Position numbers and translations under genes: made by a program
In this document: piece by piece, positions 1 through 9,313 of the stretch
How positions within the stretch are numbered: position 1 is the first letter of the stretch
Layout: the number at the start of each line of letters is the position of its first letter
The notes under the pieces: model-generated
Seen by the model: the letters and a program-made list of their open reading frames with translations, nothing else
Databases searched by the model: none
Told to the model about the DNA's origin: nothing
Assembly (NCBI GenBank): GCA_020026355.1
Contig: JAHHQP010000004.1
Coordinates: 1-64,000, forward strand
Direction of reading: 5' to 3'
Source: Bacteroidales bacterium
Lineage (GTDB): Bacteria > Bacteroidota > Bacteroidia > Bacteroidales > UBA932
Length of the DNA stretch: 64,000 nucleotides

Positions 1-5
1 ACGGC

Positions 6-47
6 ATCATTGACCTGAAGTCATTGTCAAGAAATCATTGACCTGAA
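6..47. repeat. three tandem 14-bp repeats
   Basis: Three head-to-tail 14-mers: ATCATTGACCTGAA at 6-19, GTCATTGTCAAGAA at 20-33 and ATCATTGACCTGAA at 34-47. Copies 1 and 3 are identical and copy 2 differs at four positions. The array lies just downstream of the stop codon of the leftmost minus-strand gene and may continue past the window edge. The 14-mer at 2-15 recurs exactly inside dnaX. Confidence 0.8.
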
Positions 48-52
48 TCTAT

Positions 53-1762
53 CTAAAGGGTCTGACCTCCGATGAATTCTCTCAGGATGGAGGTCGGCGG
101 GATGCAGGCGATTTCTTCCGGGGAGAGGGCGATGATGTACTCGAGGAACTTCAACAGCCTCGTCGCATCGGTGTAGGCCGGTGAATTCGGACGGATGCGC
201 CTCAGCAGCGGTTCTGCATAGTATTTCAGCACCGGCAGCTCGAAGATGTGAGCGGAGTTGAAGACCGCGTCCGCATTCTCCTGGAACGGAAAGATGTTCT
301 TGTTCTCACCCCGACGGACGCTTGCCCAGCGCAGGATGGTATCTTCCGGTTTGATGCCTCTGGTGCGGTTGTCGCGGATCATGCGGCGCAGGATACGGTT
401 GTCCGAGGTCGAGATGTTGTTGTTCTCGTCCAGCGGCAGGGAAGTCAGGGCTGAGGCATAGACTCTGAAGATGCGGGAATCGTCCACTGCGGAAGTCATG
501 GCCGGGTTAAGGGCGTGGATGCCTTCCATGATGAGGATGTCTTTCTCGTTGAGTTTCATGAAATCTCCATTGAAGCAACGGCGGCCTTCCTTGAAGTCAA
601 AGCGCGGAATCTCGACTTCCTTGCCGTCCAGCAGTTCGTTCAGCTGACGGTTCAGGAATTCCAGGTCCATGGCCTGCAGGGACTCGAAATCATAGTTGCC
701 TTTCTCGTCTTTCGGGGTGTGTTCCCGGTCGACGAAGTAATTGTCCAGTTCTATCACCTTCGGTACCAGGCCGAGGATGCGGACCTGGTTGGCCAGCCGT
801 TTCGAAGTAGAGGTCTTTCCGCTGGAGGAAGGACCGGCGATGAAAACGATTTTTACAGAACCGCGTCTTTCGTAGATCTTGTCCGCGATTTCTGCATACT
901 GCCTTTCGTGCAGCGCTTCCGACATGTTGATCATCTGTACGATTCTGCCGTCCAGAACGACCTTGTTCAAAGTTCCGACACCGTTGACACCCATGATGTT
1001 GCACCAGTCGGAGTAGGTCTTCAAGGCACCGGCCAGCTGTGACTGGCGCTTGAGCGGCATGACTTTGCTCAGGTTACCCCAAGCCGGATATTGCAGGCAG
1101 AAGCCGTCATTGAATCCGATGATGTCGAAAATTTTCAGAAAACGGGTGGAAGGGACGAGCGGCCCATGGAAGGTATCCGCATGTCCGTCCAGGAAGTAGA
1201 CACTGGCGGAGAAACGGCCCAGGGAATTGATCAGGGCCACTTTTGCCGGCTGGTTGTTTGAAGCGAAGAGTTTCACGGCTTCTTCCGTGCTCATCTTCAC
1301 TTTCTTGAACGGTTTGTCGGCATCGATGATTTCCTGCATCCTTTCCTTGATCTTTTCCAACTCTTCGTCAGTAGCGAAATAAATGTTGGGGCGACCGTCT
1401 TCTTTCGGCTTCGGCTCACGGATCTCGCAGTAGTAGCCGCTCGGAAGCGAATAGTTGATGGTCAGCACTTTACCGGGATAGAATTCCCGGATGACATTCT
1501 GCAGCACGAAACTGAGGGAACGGATGTAGGTTCGTCTCCCATCCGGATGGTCATAGCCGATGAAGCGCACAGTGTGCGACACCATGGGCGTGAAAGAGAG
1601 TTCTTTCAGCTGGTGGTCCACCAGGGCCGCCAGAACCGGAATCTTCATGCCGGATTTCTCGTCGGTAACGTATGGACAGATTTCCTGGGAAATCTCATCC
1701 AGACTTATTCCTTCTCTGTAACTATGGTATTCACCATCGTTTTCGCAAAAAATTCTGATCAT
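53..1762 (-). CDS. TGS-domain nucleoside (uridine-type) kinase
   Basis: A 569-residue protein with an N-terminal part resembling the TGS/threonyl-tRNA-synthetase editing region (about residues 1-250) and a C-terminal P-loop kinase of the uridine kinase/phosphoribulokinase family. The Walker A motif GPSSSGKTS is at about residues 309-317. This long architecture is usual for Bacteroidota and Firmicutes proteins annotated as nucleoside kinase; the expected reaction is ATP-dependent phosphorylation of uridine or cytidine in the cytoplasm, but the true substrate is not established by sequence. It is the last gene of an MBL-uvrA-kinase operon, 11 nt after the uvrA stop. The start MIRIFCENDG is the only sensible one. 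Confidence 0.85.
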   Translation of the reverse strand: MIRIFCENDGEYHSYREGISLDEISQEICPYVTDEKSGMKIPVLAALVDHQLKELSFTPMVSHTVRFIGYDHPDGRRTYIRSLSFVLQNVIREFYPGKVLTINYSLPSGYYCEIREPKPKEDGRPNIYFATDEELEKIKERMQEIIDADKPFKKVKMSTEEAVKLFASNNQPAKVALINSLGRFSASVYFLDGHADTFHGPLVPSTRFLKIFDIIGFNDGFCLQYPAWGNLSKVMPLKRQSQLAGALKTYSDWCNIMGVNGVGTLNKVVLDGRIVQMINMSEALHERQYAEIADKIYERRGSVKIVFIAGPSSSGKTSTSKRLANQVRILGLVPKVIELDNYFVDREHTPKDEKGNYDFESLQAMDLEFLNRQLNELLDGKEVEIPRFDFKEGRRCFNGDFMKLNEKDILIMEGIHALNPAMTSAVDDSRIFRVYASALTSLPLDENNNISTSDNRILRRMIRDNRTRGIKPEDTILRWASVRRGENKNIFPFQENADAVFNSAHIFELPVLKYYAEPLLRRIRPNSPAYTDATRLLKFLEYIIALSPEEIACIPPTSILREFIGGQTL

Positions 1763-1773
1763 GGTTCGTTTCT

Positions 1774-4548
1774 TTATAAATGTTTTCCGTCCAGTTCCTC
1801 TTTCAGGAACGGTCCGGTTACGGAATCGGGGTTCTTCGCCAATTCCTCAGGTGTACCTTGGGCAACAATCATACCACCTTTGCGTCCTCCTTCCGGTCCC
1901 ATGTCGAAAAGGTAGTCCATACATTTGAGGACGTCAAGATTATGTTCGATAATGATGATGGTGTTCCCTTGCTCGACCAGCATCCGGAGCACGTTCAGCA
2001 GCACCTGGATATCGCTCTGGTGCAGACCGGTCGTCGGCTCGTCCAGAATGTACAGGGTGTTTCCGGTGCTTCTCTTGGACAGTTCCGCTGCCAGTTTCAT
2101 TCTCTGGCTCTCTCCGCCGGAAAGCGTGACGGCGGACTGGCCCAGACGGATGTAGCCCAGACCGACATCGACCAGCGCTTTCAGTTTCTGGGCAATGTTC
2201 GGGATGTTCTGGAAGAATTCATAGGCCTCGCTGATGGACATTTCCAAGATATCATTGATATTCTTGCCTTTGTATTTCACCGCTAGCGTATCGGCCTTGT
2301 ATCGTTTGCCTCGGCATTCGTTGCAGATGACATGCACGGATGGCAGGAAGTTCATCTCGATGACTTTGATGCCGGCTCCCTTGCACTCTTCGCAACGTCC
2401 GCCCGGGACATTGAAGGAGAAACGTCCGGCTTTGAAGCCTCTGACTTTCGCGTCTGGAGTCGCTTCGAAGAGGGATCGGATGTCGCTGAAGACACCGGTG
2501 AAAGTAGCTGGATTGCTTCTCGGAGTCCTTCCGATCGGGCTCTGGTCGATCTCGATCAGCTTGTCGATGTTCTCGACTCCTTCGATGGAATCGTAAGGAA
2601 GCGGTTGCAGCTTGGCGTTGTAGAACAGGTTCTTCAGTACCGGCATGAGGGTCTCGTTGATCAGGGTGGACTTTCCGCTGCCGCTGACCCCGCTGATACC
2701 GACCAGCAGACCGAGCGGGATGTCGATGTCGACATTCTTCAGGTTGTTTCCCCTTGCTCCCCGGATGGAAAGGAAGGTGCCGTTCCCGCTTCTTCGGCAA
2801 GCCGGTACTTCAATCTTCTTCCTGCCTGTCAGGTAGTCGATGGTCGGGGAAGAAACTCCGGAAGAGGCGATCTCGTCCAGAGGACCGCTCCAGCAGATAT
2901 GACCTCCTTTTTCACCGGCACCTGGACCGACATCGACCAGCCAGTCGGCGGAAAGCATGGTTTCCGTATCGTGTTCCACGACCATGACGGAGTTGCCTTC
3001 GTCGCGGAGTTTCTTCAGGGAATCGATCAGTTTCCGATTGTCTCGCTGATGGAGACCGATGCTCGGCTCGTCCAGAATGTAGAGGACATTGACCAGTTTG
3101 GAACCGATCTGGGTGGCCAGACGGATCCTTTGGCTTTCTCCTCCTGAAAGAGAAGCGGTGGCACGGTCCAGCGACAGATAATCCAGTCCGACGTCGAGCA
3201 GGAAGGAAACTCTTTCCCGGAGTTCTTTCAGGATGTCTCTGGCAATGGTCGCTTCGCGGTTCCTGAATTTTCCGTCCAGGTTATCCAGCCAATCCTTCAG
3301 CTGTGAGATTTCCATCGCGGAAACTTCGGAGATGGTCTTGCCGTCTATCTTGAAATAATTCGTTTCCTTGTTCAGGCGCGTACCGTGGCAGACCGGGCAG
3401 GTGATCTTCTCATTGATGTCAGAGACGATTCCTCCGAAGGAAACCATTTCCGAGCTGGCCCCTTCACCGATTCTGAACAGTTCGTCCGAGCCGAAGATGA
3501 TCAGGTCCAGTGCCTCTTCCGGGATCTCTTCTATCGGATCGTAGAGAGAGAAGTTGTATTTCCGGGCAATGGAGCGGATGATGTCGAATTTCTTGGTCTC
3601 TCTGACTTTTCCCAGGGGAAGGATGCCGCCGTCCGCGATCGAGATTTTCCGATCCGGGACAATGGTGTCGACATTCACGTCCACGATTCTTCCCAGTCCC
3701 TTGCAATGGTGGCAATAGCCTTGCGGAGAGTTGAAGGAGAAGGAATGTGGAGCCGGCTCCGGCAAGGAAAGACCGCTGTCCGGGCAGACCAGATGTTTCG
3801 AGTAATGGGAGACTTCTCCGCTTTCCATATCCATCACGGCCAATGAGCCTTTCCCGTAGTTGATGGCAGTCATGCAGGATTCACGGATCCGCTTCTCATC
3901 CTTCTCGGAAGGTTTCAGCCGATCCACGACCAGTTCAATGAAATGAGGCTTGTAGCGGTCCAGGGCCGTGGTCTCCGCCAGTTCGCAGATTTCCCCGTCG
4001 ATCCGGACCTGGGTATAGCCTCTTTTCCGGAGCAGTTCGAAAAGTTCTTTATAATGACCTTTTCTTCCCCGGACCAATGGGGCCAGTAGATAGCATTTGC
4101 GGCCGGCATAGTTCTTCATGATCAGATCTACGATCTGCTGGTCGGTATATCGGACCATCGGCTTGCCGGTCGTCGGTGAATAGGCGGTGGAAGCTCTGGC
4201 ATAGAGCAACCTCAGGAAATCATAGATCTCGGTGATGGTGCCGACGGTGGAGCGAGGATTGTTGCCGGTCGTCTTCTGTTCGATCGCGATGATCGGGCTG
4301 AGCCCTTCGATGTTCTCGACCTCTGGCTTTTCCAGGATACCCATGAAATGCTTGGCATAGGTGGACAGGGTATCCATGTATCTCCGTTGACCTTCTGCGT
4401 AGATCGTGTCGAAGGCCAGGGAAGACTTGCCGCTTCCGCTCGGTCCCGTGATGACCACGAAGCTGTCTCTGGGGATCCTGACGTCGGCATTTTTCAAGTT
4501 ATGGGCGTTCGCTCCGGTTATTTCAATGTATTTTTTCTTCATTTTCAC
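1774..4548 (-). CDS. uvrA: excinuclease ABC subunit A
   Basis: UvrA, the damage-sensing ATPase of nucleotide excision repair, which loads UvrB onto lesions. It has two ABC modules: Walker A GPSGSGKSS at residues 35-43 and a second, GVSGSGKST, near residue 620, with signatures LSGGESQRI and LSGGESQRM. Paired-cysteine zinc motifs are visible (CHHCKG with CPVCHG; CEECKG with CNECRG). At 924 residues it is within normal UvrA length and keeps the UvrB-binding region after Walker A, so it looks like a true UvrA and not a shortened drug-resistance paralogue. Many Bacteroidota carry a second uvrA elsewhere. It starts 2 nt after the MBL gene stop, so the two are probably co-transcribed. Confidence 0.95.
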   Translation of the reverse strand: MKMKKKYIEITGANAHNLKNADVRIPRDSFVVITGPSGSGKSSLAFDTIYAEGQRRYMDTLSTYAKHFMGILEKPEVENIEGLSPIIAIEQKTTGNNPRSTVGTITEIYDFLRLLYARASTAYSPTTGKPMVRYTDQQIVDLIMKNYAGRKCYLLAPLVRGRKGHYKELFELLRKRGYTQVRIDGEICELAETTALDRYKPHFIELVVDRLKPSEKDEKRIRESCMTAINYGKGSLAVMDMESGEVSHYSKHLVCPDSGLSLPEPAPHSFSFNSPQGYCHHCKGLGRIVDVNVDTIVPDRKISIADGGILPLGKVRETKKFDIIRSIARKYNFSLYDPIEEIPEEALDLIIFGSDELFRIGEGASSEMVSFGGIVSDINEKITCPVCHGTRLNKETNYFKIDGKTISEVSAMEISQLKDWLDNLDGKFRNREATIARDILKELRERVSFLLDVGLDYLSLDRATASLSGGESQRIRLATQIGSKLVNVLYILDEPSIGLHQRDNRKLIDSLKKLRDEGNSVMVVEHDTETMLSADWLVDVGPGAGEKGGHICWSGPLDEIASSGVSSPTIDYLTGRKKIEVPACRRSGNGTFLSIRGARGNNLKNVDIDIPLGLLVGISGVSGSGKSTLINETLMPVLKNLFYNAKLQPLPYDSIEGVENIDKLIEIDQSPIGRTPRSNPATFTGVFSDIRSLFEATPDAKVRGFKAGRFSFNVPGGRCEECKGAGIKVIEMNFLPSVHVICNECRGKRYKADTLAVKYKGKNINDILEMSISEAYEFFQNIPNIAQKLKALVDVGLGYIRLGQSAVTLSGGESQRMKLAAELSKRSTGNTLYILDEPTTGLHQSDIQVLLNVLRMLVEQGNTIIIIEHNLDVLKCMDYLFDMGPEGGRKGGMIVAQGTPEELAKNPDSVTGPFLKEELDGKHL

Positions 4549-4550
4549 CG

Positions 4551-5249
4551 TTATTCTTCTTCCTTCTCTTCCTCATCTTCTTCATCCGGATCCCGGTAGG
4601 GCTCGTTGAACGGAAAGAGGAAAGGATTGGTCGTACGTTCCGTGGCGATGTCGGTCGCGGGGCCGTGGCCCGGGAATACCTGTACATCACCGTCCATCCG
4701 CATGAGTTTCAGCAGGATGCCCCTGATCAGTTCGTCATAGTTGCCTCCCGGGAAATCGGAGCGCCCGATCGCTCCGGCGAAGAGGGTGTCTCCGCAGAAC
4801 AGGATCTTTTCCTGTCGTTCGTAGTAGCAGAGTCCACCTGGCGTATGTCCTGGCGTCTCTATGGTGTCGAAGACCAGATTTCCGATTCTGAGCTGCTGTC
4901 CTTCCCTGATTTCGGTGAACTCTTCCGGGAATTCAGGGAGCGGGATCCCGAACTGGTGGCAGAGGGATTCATTGGCCTTGACGGTGCTTCGGTCGGCAGG
5001 GTGCATATATACCGGAATCCGGTAGTTTCTGACACAGTCCATCAGTCCTGCGATATGGTCGAAATGACCGTGGGTAAGCAGAATCGCTTCCGGCTCCAGG
5101 TCCTTTCCGGAGATGAAGTCTGCCAGGGATTTCCTTTCTTCCTCAGAGGCGGCTCCCGGGTCGATGATGACGCATTTCCTGCTGTCGTCCCAGGCCAGAA
5201 AGCAATGTTCTTCAAACAGATTGAATGTGAACTGTTGTAGATGTATCAT
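4551..5249 (-). CDS. MBL-fold metallo-hydrolase (glyoxalase II-like)
   Basis: A 232-residue metallo-beta-lactamase-fold hydrolase. The metal site is clear: HGHFDH (H60, H62, D64, H65), a later HTPGG histidine and a C-terminal GHGPATD. Family members hydrolyse thioesters such as S-lactoylglutathione or related small metabolites; the substrate here is unknown. The C-terminus ends in a short, very acidic tail rich in Asp and Glu. First gene of the operon with uvrA and the nucleoside kinase, with a TAnnTTTG box 24 bp upstream of its start. Cytoplasmic; no signal peptide. Confidence 0.85.
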   Translation of the reverse strand: MIHLQQFTFNLFEEHCFLAWDDSRKCVIIDPGAASEEERKSLADFISGKDLEPEAILLTHGHFDHIAGLMDCVRNYRIPVYMHPADRSTVKANESLCHQFGIPLPEFPEEFTEIREGQQLRIGNLVFDTIETPGHTPGGLCYYERQEKILFCGDTLFAGAIGRSDFPGGNYDELIRGILLKLMRMDGDVQVFPGHGPATDIATERTTNPFLFPFNEPYRDPDEEDEEEKEEE

Positions 5250-5272
5250 ATCAATATTTTTCCTTATTCATA

Positions 5273-5280
5273 CAAAAATA
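5273..5280 (-). promoter_or_regulatory. Bacteroidota -7 box for MBL-uvrA-kinase operon
   Basis: Reads TATTTTTG on the minus strand, matching TAnnTTTG. No clear -33 TTTG at the expected spacing. It faces away from the plus-strand box at 5295-5302, so the 93-bp gap holds a divergent promoter pair. Confidence 0.6.
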
Positions 5281-5294
5281 CGAATAATAGTTAT

Positions 5295-5302
5295 TAAATT
5301 TG
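5295..5302 (+). promoter_or_regulatory. Bacteroidota -7 box for deoxynucleoside kinase gene
   Basis: Reads TAAATTTG, an exact TAnnTTTG match 40 bp upstream of the start codon; the predicted leader is about 35 nt and AT-rich. Confidence 0.6.
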
Positions 5303-5342
5303 TTAGTTCGTAATCGAAAATATAAACTTAAAATCAAAAGAT

Positions 5343-5957
5343 ATGCATATAGCGATAGCAGGTAATATAGGAAGTGGCAAGACGACGTTGACGAAGATGC
5401 TTGCTGCCCATTACAACTGGACGCCGAAGTTCGAGTCAGTAGACTACAATCCTTATCTTTCTGACTTCTATGAGGATATGGAGCGCTGGTCTTTCAATCT
5501 TCAGATTTACTTTCTCAACAAACGTTTCAAGGATGTGGTGGACATTTCCAAGTCAGACGAGGTGATCATCCAGGACCGTACCATCTATGAGGATGCACGG
5601 ATCTTTGCTCCGAACCTTCATGGCATGGGGCTGATGAGTTCCAGAGACTTCGAGAACTATTCCGATCTCTTCGATCTCATGATGTCTCTGGTGAATCCGC
5701 CTGACCTGCTTATCTATCTGAGATCTTCGATTCCTAACCTGATCAGTCAGATCCAGAAAAGGGGCCGTGAATACGAGAAAAGTATCCGTATCGATTATAT
5801 CACTGGCTTGAACGAACGTTATGAAACTTGGATCAAGGAATACAAGCATCGACTCCTCATTCTGGATGTGGATCGTCTGAAATTCGAGAACCGTCCTGAA
5901 GATTTCCAGGAAATCACGGACAAGATCGATGCTGAGCTGTTCGGACTGTTCAAATAG
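5343..5957 (+). CDS. deoxynucleoside kinase
   Basis: A 204-residue salvage kinase of the deoxyadenosine/deoxycytidine/deoxyguanosine kinase family, which phosphorylates deoxynucleosides with ATP in the cytoplasm. The N-terminus carries a P-loop, GNIGSGKTT (residues 7-15), and the family DR motif with following acidic residue is in QDRTIYED near residues 79-86. Length is typical. The base preference cannot be read with confidence. It starts a short plus-strand unit with the acyl-CoA ligase, 21 nt downstream, and is divergent from the MBL-uvrA operon, which ends in another nucleoside kinase. Confidence 0.9.
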   Translation: MHIAIAGNIGSGKTTLTKMLAAHYNWTPKFESVDYNPYLSDFYEDMERWSFNLQIYFLNKRFKDVVDISKSDEVIIQDRTIYEDARIFAPNLHGMGLMSSRDFENYSDLFDLMMSLVNPPDLLIYLRSSIPNLISQIQKRGREYEKSIRIDYITGLNERYETWIKEYKHRLLILDVDRLKFENRPEDFQEITDKIDAELFGLFK

Positions 5958-5978
5958 TATTCATTTAAACAGTAATTC

Positions 5979-7871
5979 ATGGAAGAAAGATTGACTATCA
6001 TCGACTTTGTCGAAAAGTACACTGCCAAGTTCGCCGGCAACACATTCCTCTGGGAAAAAGTCGGCGACGAGTGGACCAAGACAACTTATGCGGAGACGAA
6101 GGCTCAAGCCTACAAGATAGGTGCCGGTCTCATGGCTCTGGGATTGCAGAAAGGGGACAAGGTCTCCTTCCTTTCCGAAGGACGTAATCTTTGGGTAATC
6201 GGTGAACTCGGCATTCTCTATGCAGGAGGTGTAAATGTACCGTTGTCCGTGAAACTGGAAGAAACCAATGATCTCGTATTCCGTGTAAGACATTCGGATT
6301 CGAGGTTCGTCGTGACTTCCGCTTCACAGCTGTCCAAAATCAGGAACATTCTTCCGGAGACTCCTCTCGTGGAGAAGGTCATCGTCTTCGACGAGATTCC
6401 GGATCAGCGGGAGAACGAGATCTACATCGGTGAGATCATCAAGATGGGAGAGCAGTTCCTTCAGGAACATCCTCAGGACTTCGTTGACCGTTACCGGTCA
6501 GTCGGACCGGATGACTATGCGAACATCAGCTACACTTCCGGAACGACGGCAGATCCGAAGGGTATCCTGCTGACCCACCGCAACTATACGGCGAACGTGG
6601 AACAGGCGCATTCCGTGATCGGCTGCCGCGAAGACGACAGAATGCTCATCATCCTTCCGCTGGACCATTGCTTCGCCCATGTCGCAGGTTTCTATACCTT
6701 GATGTCTTACGGCTCTTCTTTCGCGACCGTGCCGGGCAACAGCCTCAGGAACATTCCTTCCACGATCCAGGCTATCAGGCCGACTCTCATGCTGAGTGTT
6801 CCTTCTCTCGCCAAGAACTTCAAGAAAAATTTCGAGACCGGTATCAGGAAAGCCGGAAAGACGGCTGAATGGATGTATAATACTGGATTGAAACTCGCCA
6901 TTTCCTACAACAAGGAAGGTTACAACAAAGGTGGTTTCTGGCAGGCTTGGAAGAAGCCGCTCATCAGCCTTTTCGATAAGCTGGTCTTCTCCAAGGTCCG
7001 TCAAGGCGTCGGAGGAGAGATGAGATTCTTTGTGGGCGGCGGTGCGCTGCTGGACATTGACCTGCAGAAATATTATTATGCGATCGGTATCCCGATGCTT
7101 CAGGGGTACGGTCTTTCCGAGGCGACTCCGATCATTTCCGCGAACTCGCTTGAAAGACATATCCTCGGTTCTTCCGGATGTGTCGTCCGTCCTATGGAGA
7201 TCAAGATTCTGGATGAGAACGGAAAGGAACTTCCATATGGTGAGAAAGGTGAGATCTGCATCAAGGGAGAGAATGTCATGGCCGGTTATTGGAAAAATCC
7301 GAAATCTACGGCTGAAACCATCGTGGATGGTTGGCTCCATACCGGTGACATGGGTTACATGCGTGACAAGGATTTCCTTTATGTCGTAGGGCGTTTCAAA
7401 TGTCTGCTCATCAGTTCTGATGGAGAGAAATACAGTCCGGAACTGATCGAGGAGTCCATTTCCGAGAATTCGAAATATATCGACAACCTGATTCTCCACA
7501 ACAGTCAGGATCCTTACACCATAGCTCTGGTCGTTCCGCACAAGGAAAATCTCCAGGCTTGGCTGAAGGAAGAACATGCTGCTGCGGATCCGGCTTCCGA
7601 TGAAGCGAAGAAGCTTATGCTGGAGAAGATCCAGAGCGAGATCGATTCCTACCGTAAGGGAGGAGCGAATGCCGGAGCTTTTCCGGAGAGGTGGCTGCCG
7701 GCCGCTGTCTGCGTGCTTCCTGAGCCATTTACAGAGAAGAATCATATGATGAACAGTTCAATGAAGGTCGTCCGTCGCGTGGCAGAACAGGTCTATGCCG
7801 ATAACATGGCATTCGCTTATACGCCGGAAGGAAAGGATATCGTGAATGAATTCAACATGAAGGCTTTCTAG
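5979..7871 (+). CDS. long-chain fatty-acid--CoA ligase (AMP-forming)
   Basis: A 630-residue ANL-superfamily adenylating enzyme that activates a fatty acid as acyl-AMP and transfers it to CoA. The AMP-binding signature YTSGTTADPKG is near residue 180, followed by the GYGLSEATP motif and the late HTGDMG motif near the hinge to the small C-terminal domain. Length and the Ser/Thr/Gly-rich loop fit long-chain acyl-CoA synthetases common in Bacteroidales; the chain-length preference is unknown. No membrane helix of note. The gene is followed directly by a strong terminator, closing the unit begun by the deoxynucleoside kinase. Confidence 0.9.
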   Translation: MEERLTIIDFVEKYTAKFAGNTFLWEKVGDEWTKTTYAETKAQAYKIGAGLMALGLQKGDKVSFLSEGRNLWVIGELGILYAGGVNVPLSVKLEETNDLVFRVRHSDSRFVVTSASQLSKIRNILPETPLVEKVIVFDEIPDQRENEIYIGEIIKMGEQFLQEHPQDFVDRYRSVGPDDYANISYTSGTTADPKGILLTHRNYTANVEQAHSVIGCREDDRMLIILPLDHCFAHVAGFYTLMSYGSSFATVPGNSLRNIPSTIQAIRPTLMLSVPSLAKNFKKNFETGIRKAGKTAEWMYNTGLKLAISYNKEGYNKGGFWQAWKKPLISLFDKLVFSKVRQGVGGEMRFFVGGGALLDIDLQKYYYAIGIPMLQGYGLSEATPIISANSLERHILGSSGCVVRPMEIKILDENGKELPYGEKGEICIKGENVMAGYWKNPKSTAETIVDGWLHTGDMGYMRDKDFLYVVGRFKCLLISSDGEKYSPELIEESISENSKYIDNLILHNSQDPYTIALVVPHKENLQAWLKEEHAAADPASDEAKKLMLEKIQSEIDSYRKGGANAGAFPERWLPAAVCVLPEPFTEKNHMMNSSMKVVRRVAEQVYADNMAFAYTPEGKDIVNEFNMKAF

Positions 7872-7895
7872 CCTTTCCGCTGCAAGAAAAGCAGG

Positions 7896-7925
7896 CCGGA
7901 CCAGTCTTTCTGGTCCGGTTTGTTT
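7896..7925 (+). terminator. intrinsic terminator after acyl-CoA ligase gene
   Basis: Perfect 9-bp stem CCGGACCAG / CTGGTCCGG (7896-7904 with 7910-7918), loop TCTTT, followed by a T-rich tail TTTGTTT. Confidence 0.9.
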
Positions 7926-7966
7926 CGTTTATGGGGCATCGTGCGTGTTTTTCATCATTTTTTTTG

Positions 7967-7974
7967 TACCTTAG
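7967..7974 (+). promoter_or_regulatory. probable -7 box for sugar transporter gene
   Basis: TACCTTAG matches TAnnTTTG at all but one position and lies 52 bp upstream of the transporter start, after a T-run. The same TAnnTTAG variant precedes recQ. No well-spaced -33 box. Confidence 0.4.
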
Positions 7975-8026
7975 CCAAGTTTTATAAAACCGACTATATT
8001 AATTATTAACATAAAACAGAATTCAA

Positions 8027-9280
8027 ATGAAAAAGAACAGTAATGTCCTTCCAATCGCGATCATGTTCTTCCTTTTTGCCATGATCTCATTTGTGACTGG
8101 ACTTCAGAACCCTATGGGTATCATCGCTAAAGCTCAATTCGGTGCTACGAATGCCATGTCACAGCTTGGAAATGCGGCAAACTTCATCGCTTACGCCTTT
8201 CTTGGTCTTCCGGCAGGTATCCTTCTCAAACGTAAAGGTTATAAAGTCACTGCCTTGGCTGCAGTAGCAGTCGGTTTCATCGGTGTCGGCATTTCCTATC
8301 TTTCCGGTATCGTCGAGAACTTCTATGTTTATCTTCTCGGTGCGCTCGTATCCGGTTTCTCCATGTGTATGTTGAATACCGTAGTGAACCCGATGCTGAA
8401 TACGCTCGGTGGTGGTGGAAACAAAGGTAATCAGCTCATCCAGTTCGGTGGTGCGCTCAATTCACTCAGCGCGACGATCGTTCCGGTTCTCGCCGGTTAT
8501 CTCATCGGTGAAGTCACGGAGAAGACTCAGGTCGCGGACGTGAATCTTGCATTGTTCATCGCTATGGGTGTGTTTGCCGTCGCTTTCCTGATCATCCTGT
8601 TCTCCGCAATTCCAGAGCCTGAGCTTGAGGCTCGCAAGGAAAGCACGGTTCAGGAGGAAGGCACGATGTCCAGCATCAAGGGTGCTCTTTCTTACAAGAA
8701 TCTCGTTTTCGGTATCATCGCCATCTTCCTGTATGTAGGTATCGAGGTCGGCATTCCTAACATGGCTAACCTTTACATGACGGATATCCATGGACTGAAC
8801 ATCGCTGCCGGTGTTGCAGGTACTCTGGTCGGCGCTTACTGGTTCCTCATGCTGGTCGGCCGTCTGGTCGGCGGTGCGATCGGAGGTAAGGTCTCCAGCC
8901 GTCTCATGATGACTGTAGTCAGCACGACCGCTATCATCTTCCTGTTGCTCGGCATGTTTATCCCGGCTTCTGCAACGATGACGGTGCAGGGCGCTGCAGT
9001 TCCTGTCGGAGTGATCTTCTTTGTGCTCTGCGGTCTCTGCACATCTGTGATGTGGGGTGCCATCTTCAACCTTGCAGTCGAAGGTCTCGGCAAGTACACA
9101 TCTATCGCTTCCGGTCTCTTCATGGTCATGGTCTGCGGCGGTGGCATTCTCCCGCTTATCCAGGGCGCAGTCGCTGACGCATTCGGCTTCATCCAGAGCT
9201 ATTGGGTACTGGTCATCGCTCTTGCATACCTTCTCTGGTTCGCTCTTGCCGGTTCAAAACAGCAGAAGAAGAGCAATTAA
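8027..9280 (+). CDS. MFS sugar transporter (FucP/GluP-like)
   Basis: A 417-residue, very hydrophobic protein with about 12 predicted membrane helices and a central cytoplasmic loop near residues 200-220 (rich in Glu, Lys and Arg). The sequence resembles the fucose/glucose/galactose H+ symporter branch of the major facilitator superfamily. A ROK-family sugar kinase follows 33 nt downstream, which suggests uptake of a hexose followed by phosphorylation at the inner membrane face. The exact sugar is inference; glucose is the simplest guess. It has its own weak promoter after the upstream terminator. Confidence 0.85.
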   Translation: MKKNSNVLPIAIMFFLFAMISFVTGLQNPMGIIAKAQFGATNAMSQLGNAANFIAYAFLGLPAGILLKRKGYKVTALAAVAVGFIGVGISYLSGIVENFYVYLLGALVSGFSMCMLNTVVNPMLNTLGGGGNKGNQLIQFGGALNSLSATIVPVLAGYLIGEVTEKTQVADVNLALFIAMGVFAVAFLIILFSAIPEPELEARKESTVQEEGTMSSIKGALSYKNLVFGIIAIFLYVGIEVGIPNMANLYMTDIHGLNIAAGVAGTLVGAYWFLMLVGRLVGGAIGGKVSSRLMMTVVSTTAIIFLLLGMFIPASATMTVQGAAVPVGVIFFVLCGLCTSVMWGAIFNLAVEGLGKYTSIASGLFMVMVCGGGILPLIQGAVADAFGFIQSYWVLVIALAYLLWFALAGSKQQKKSN

Positions 9281-9313
9281 TTCCTCAAGTCAGATCTTTA
9301 ACAATGCAATGAT

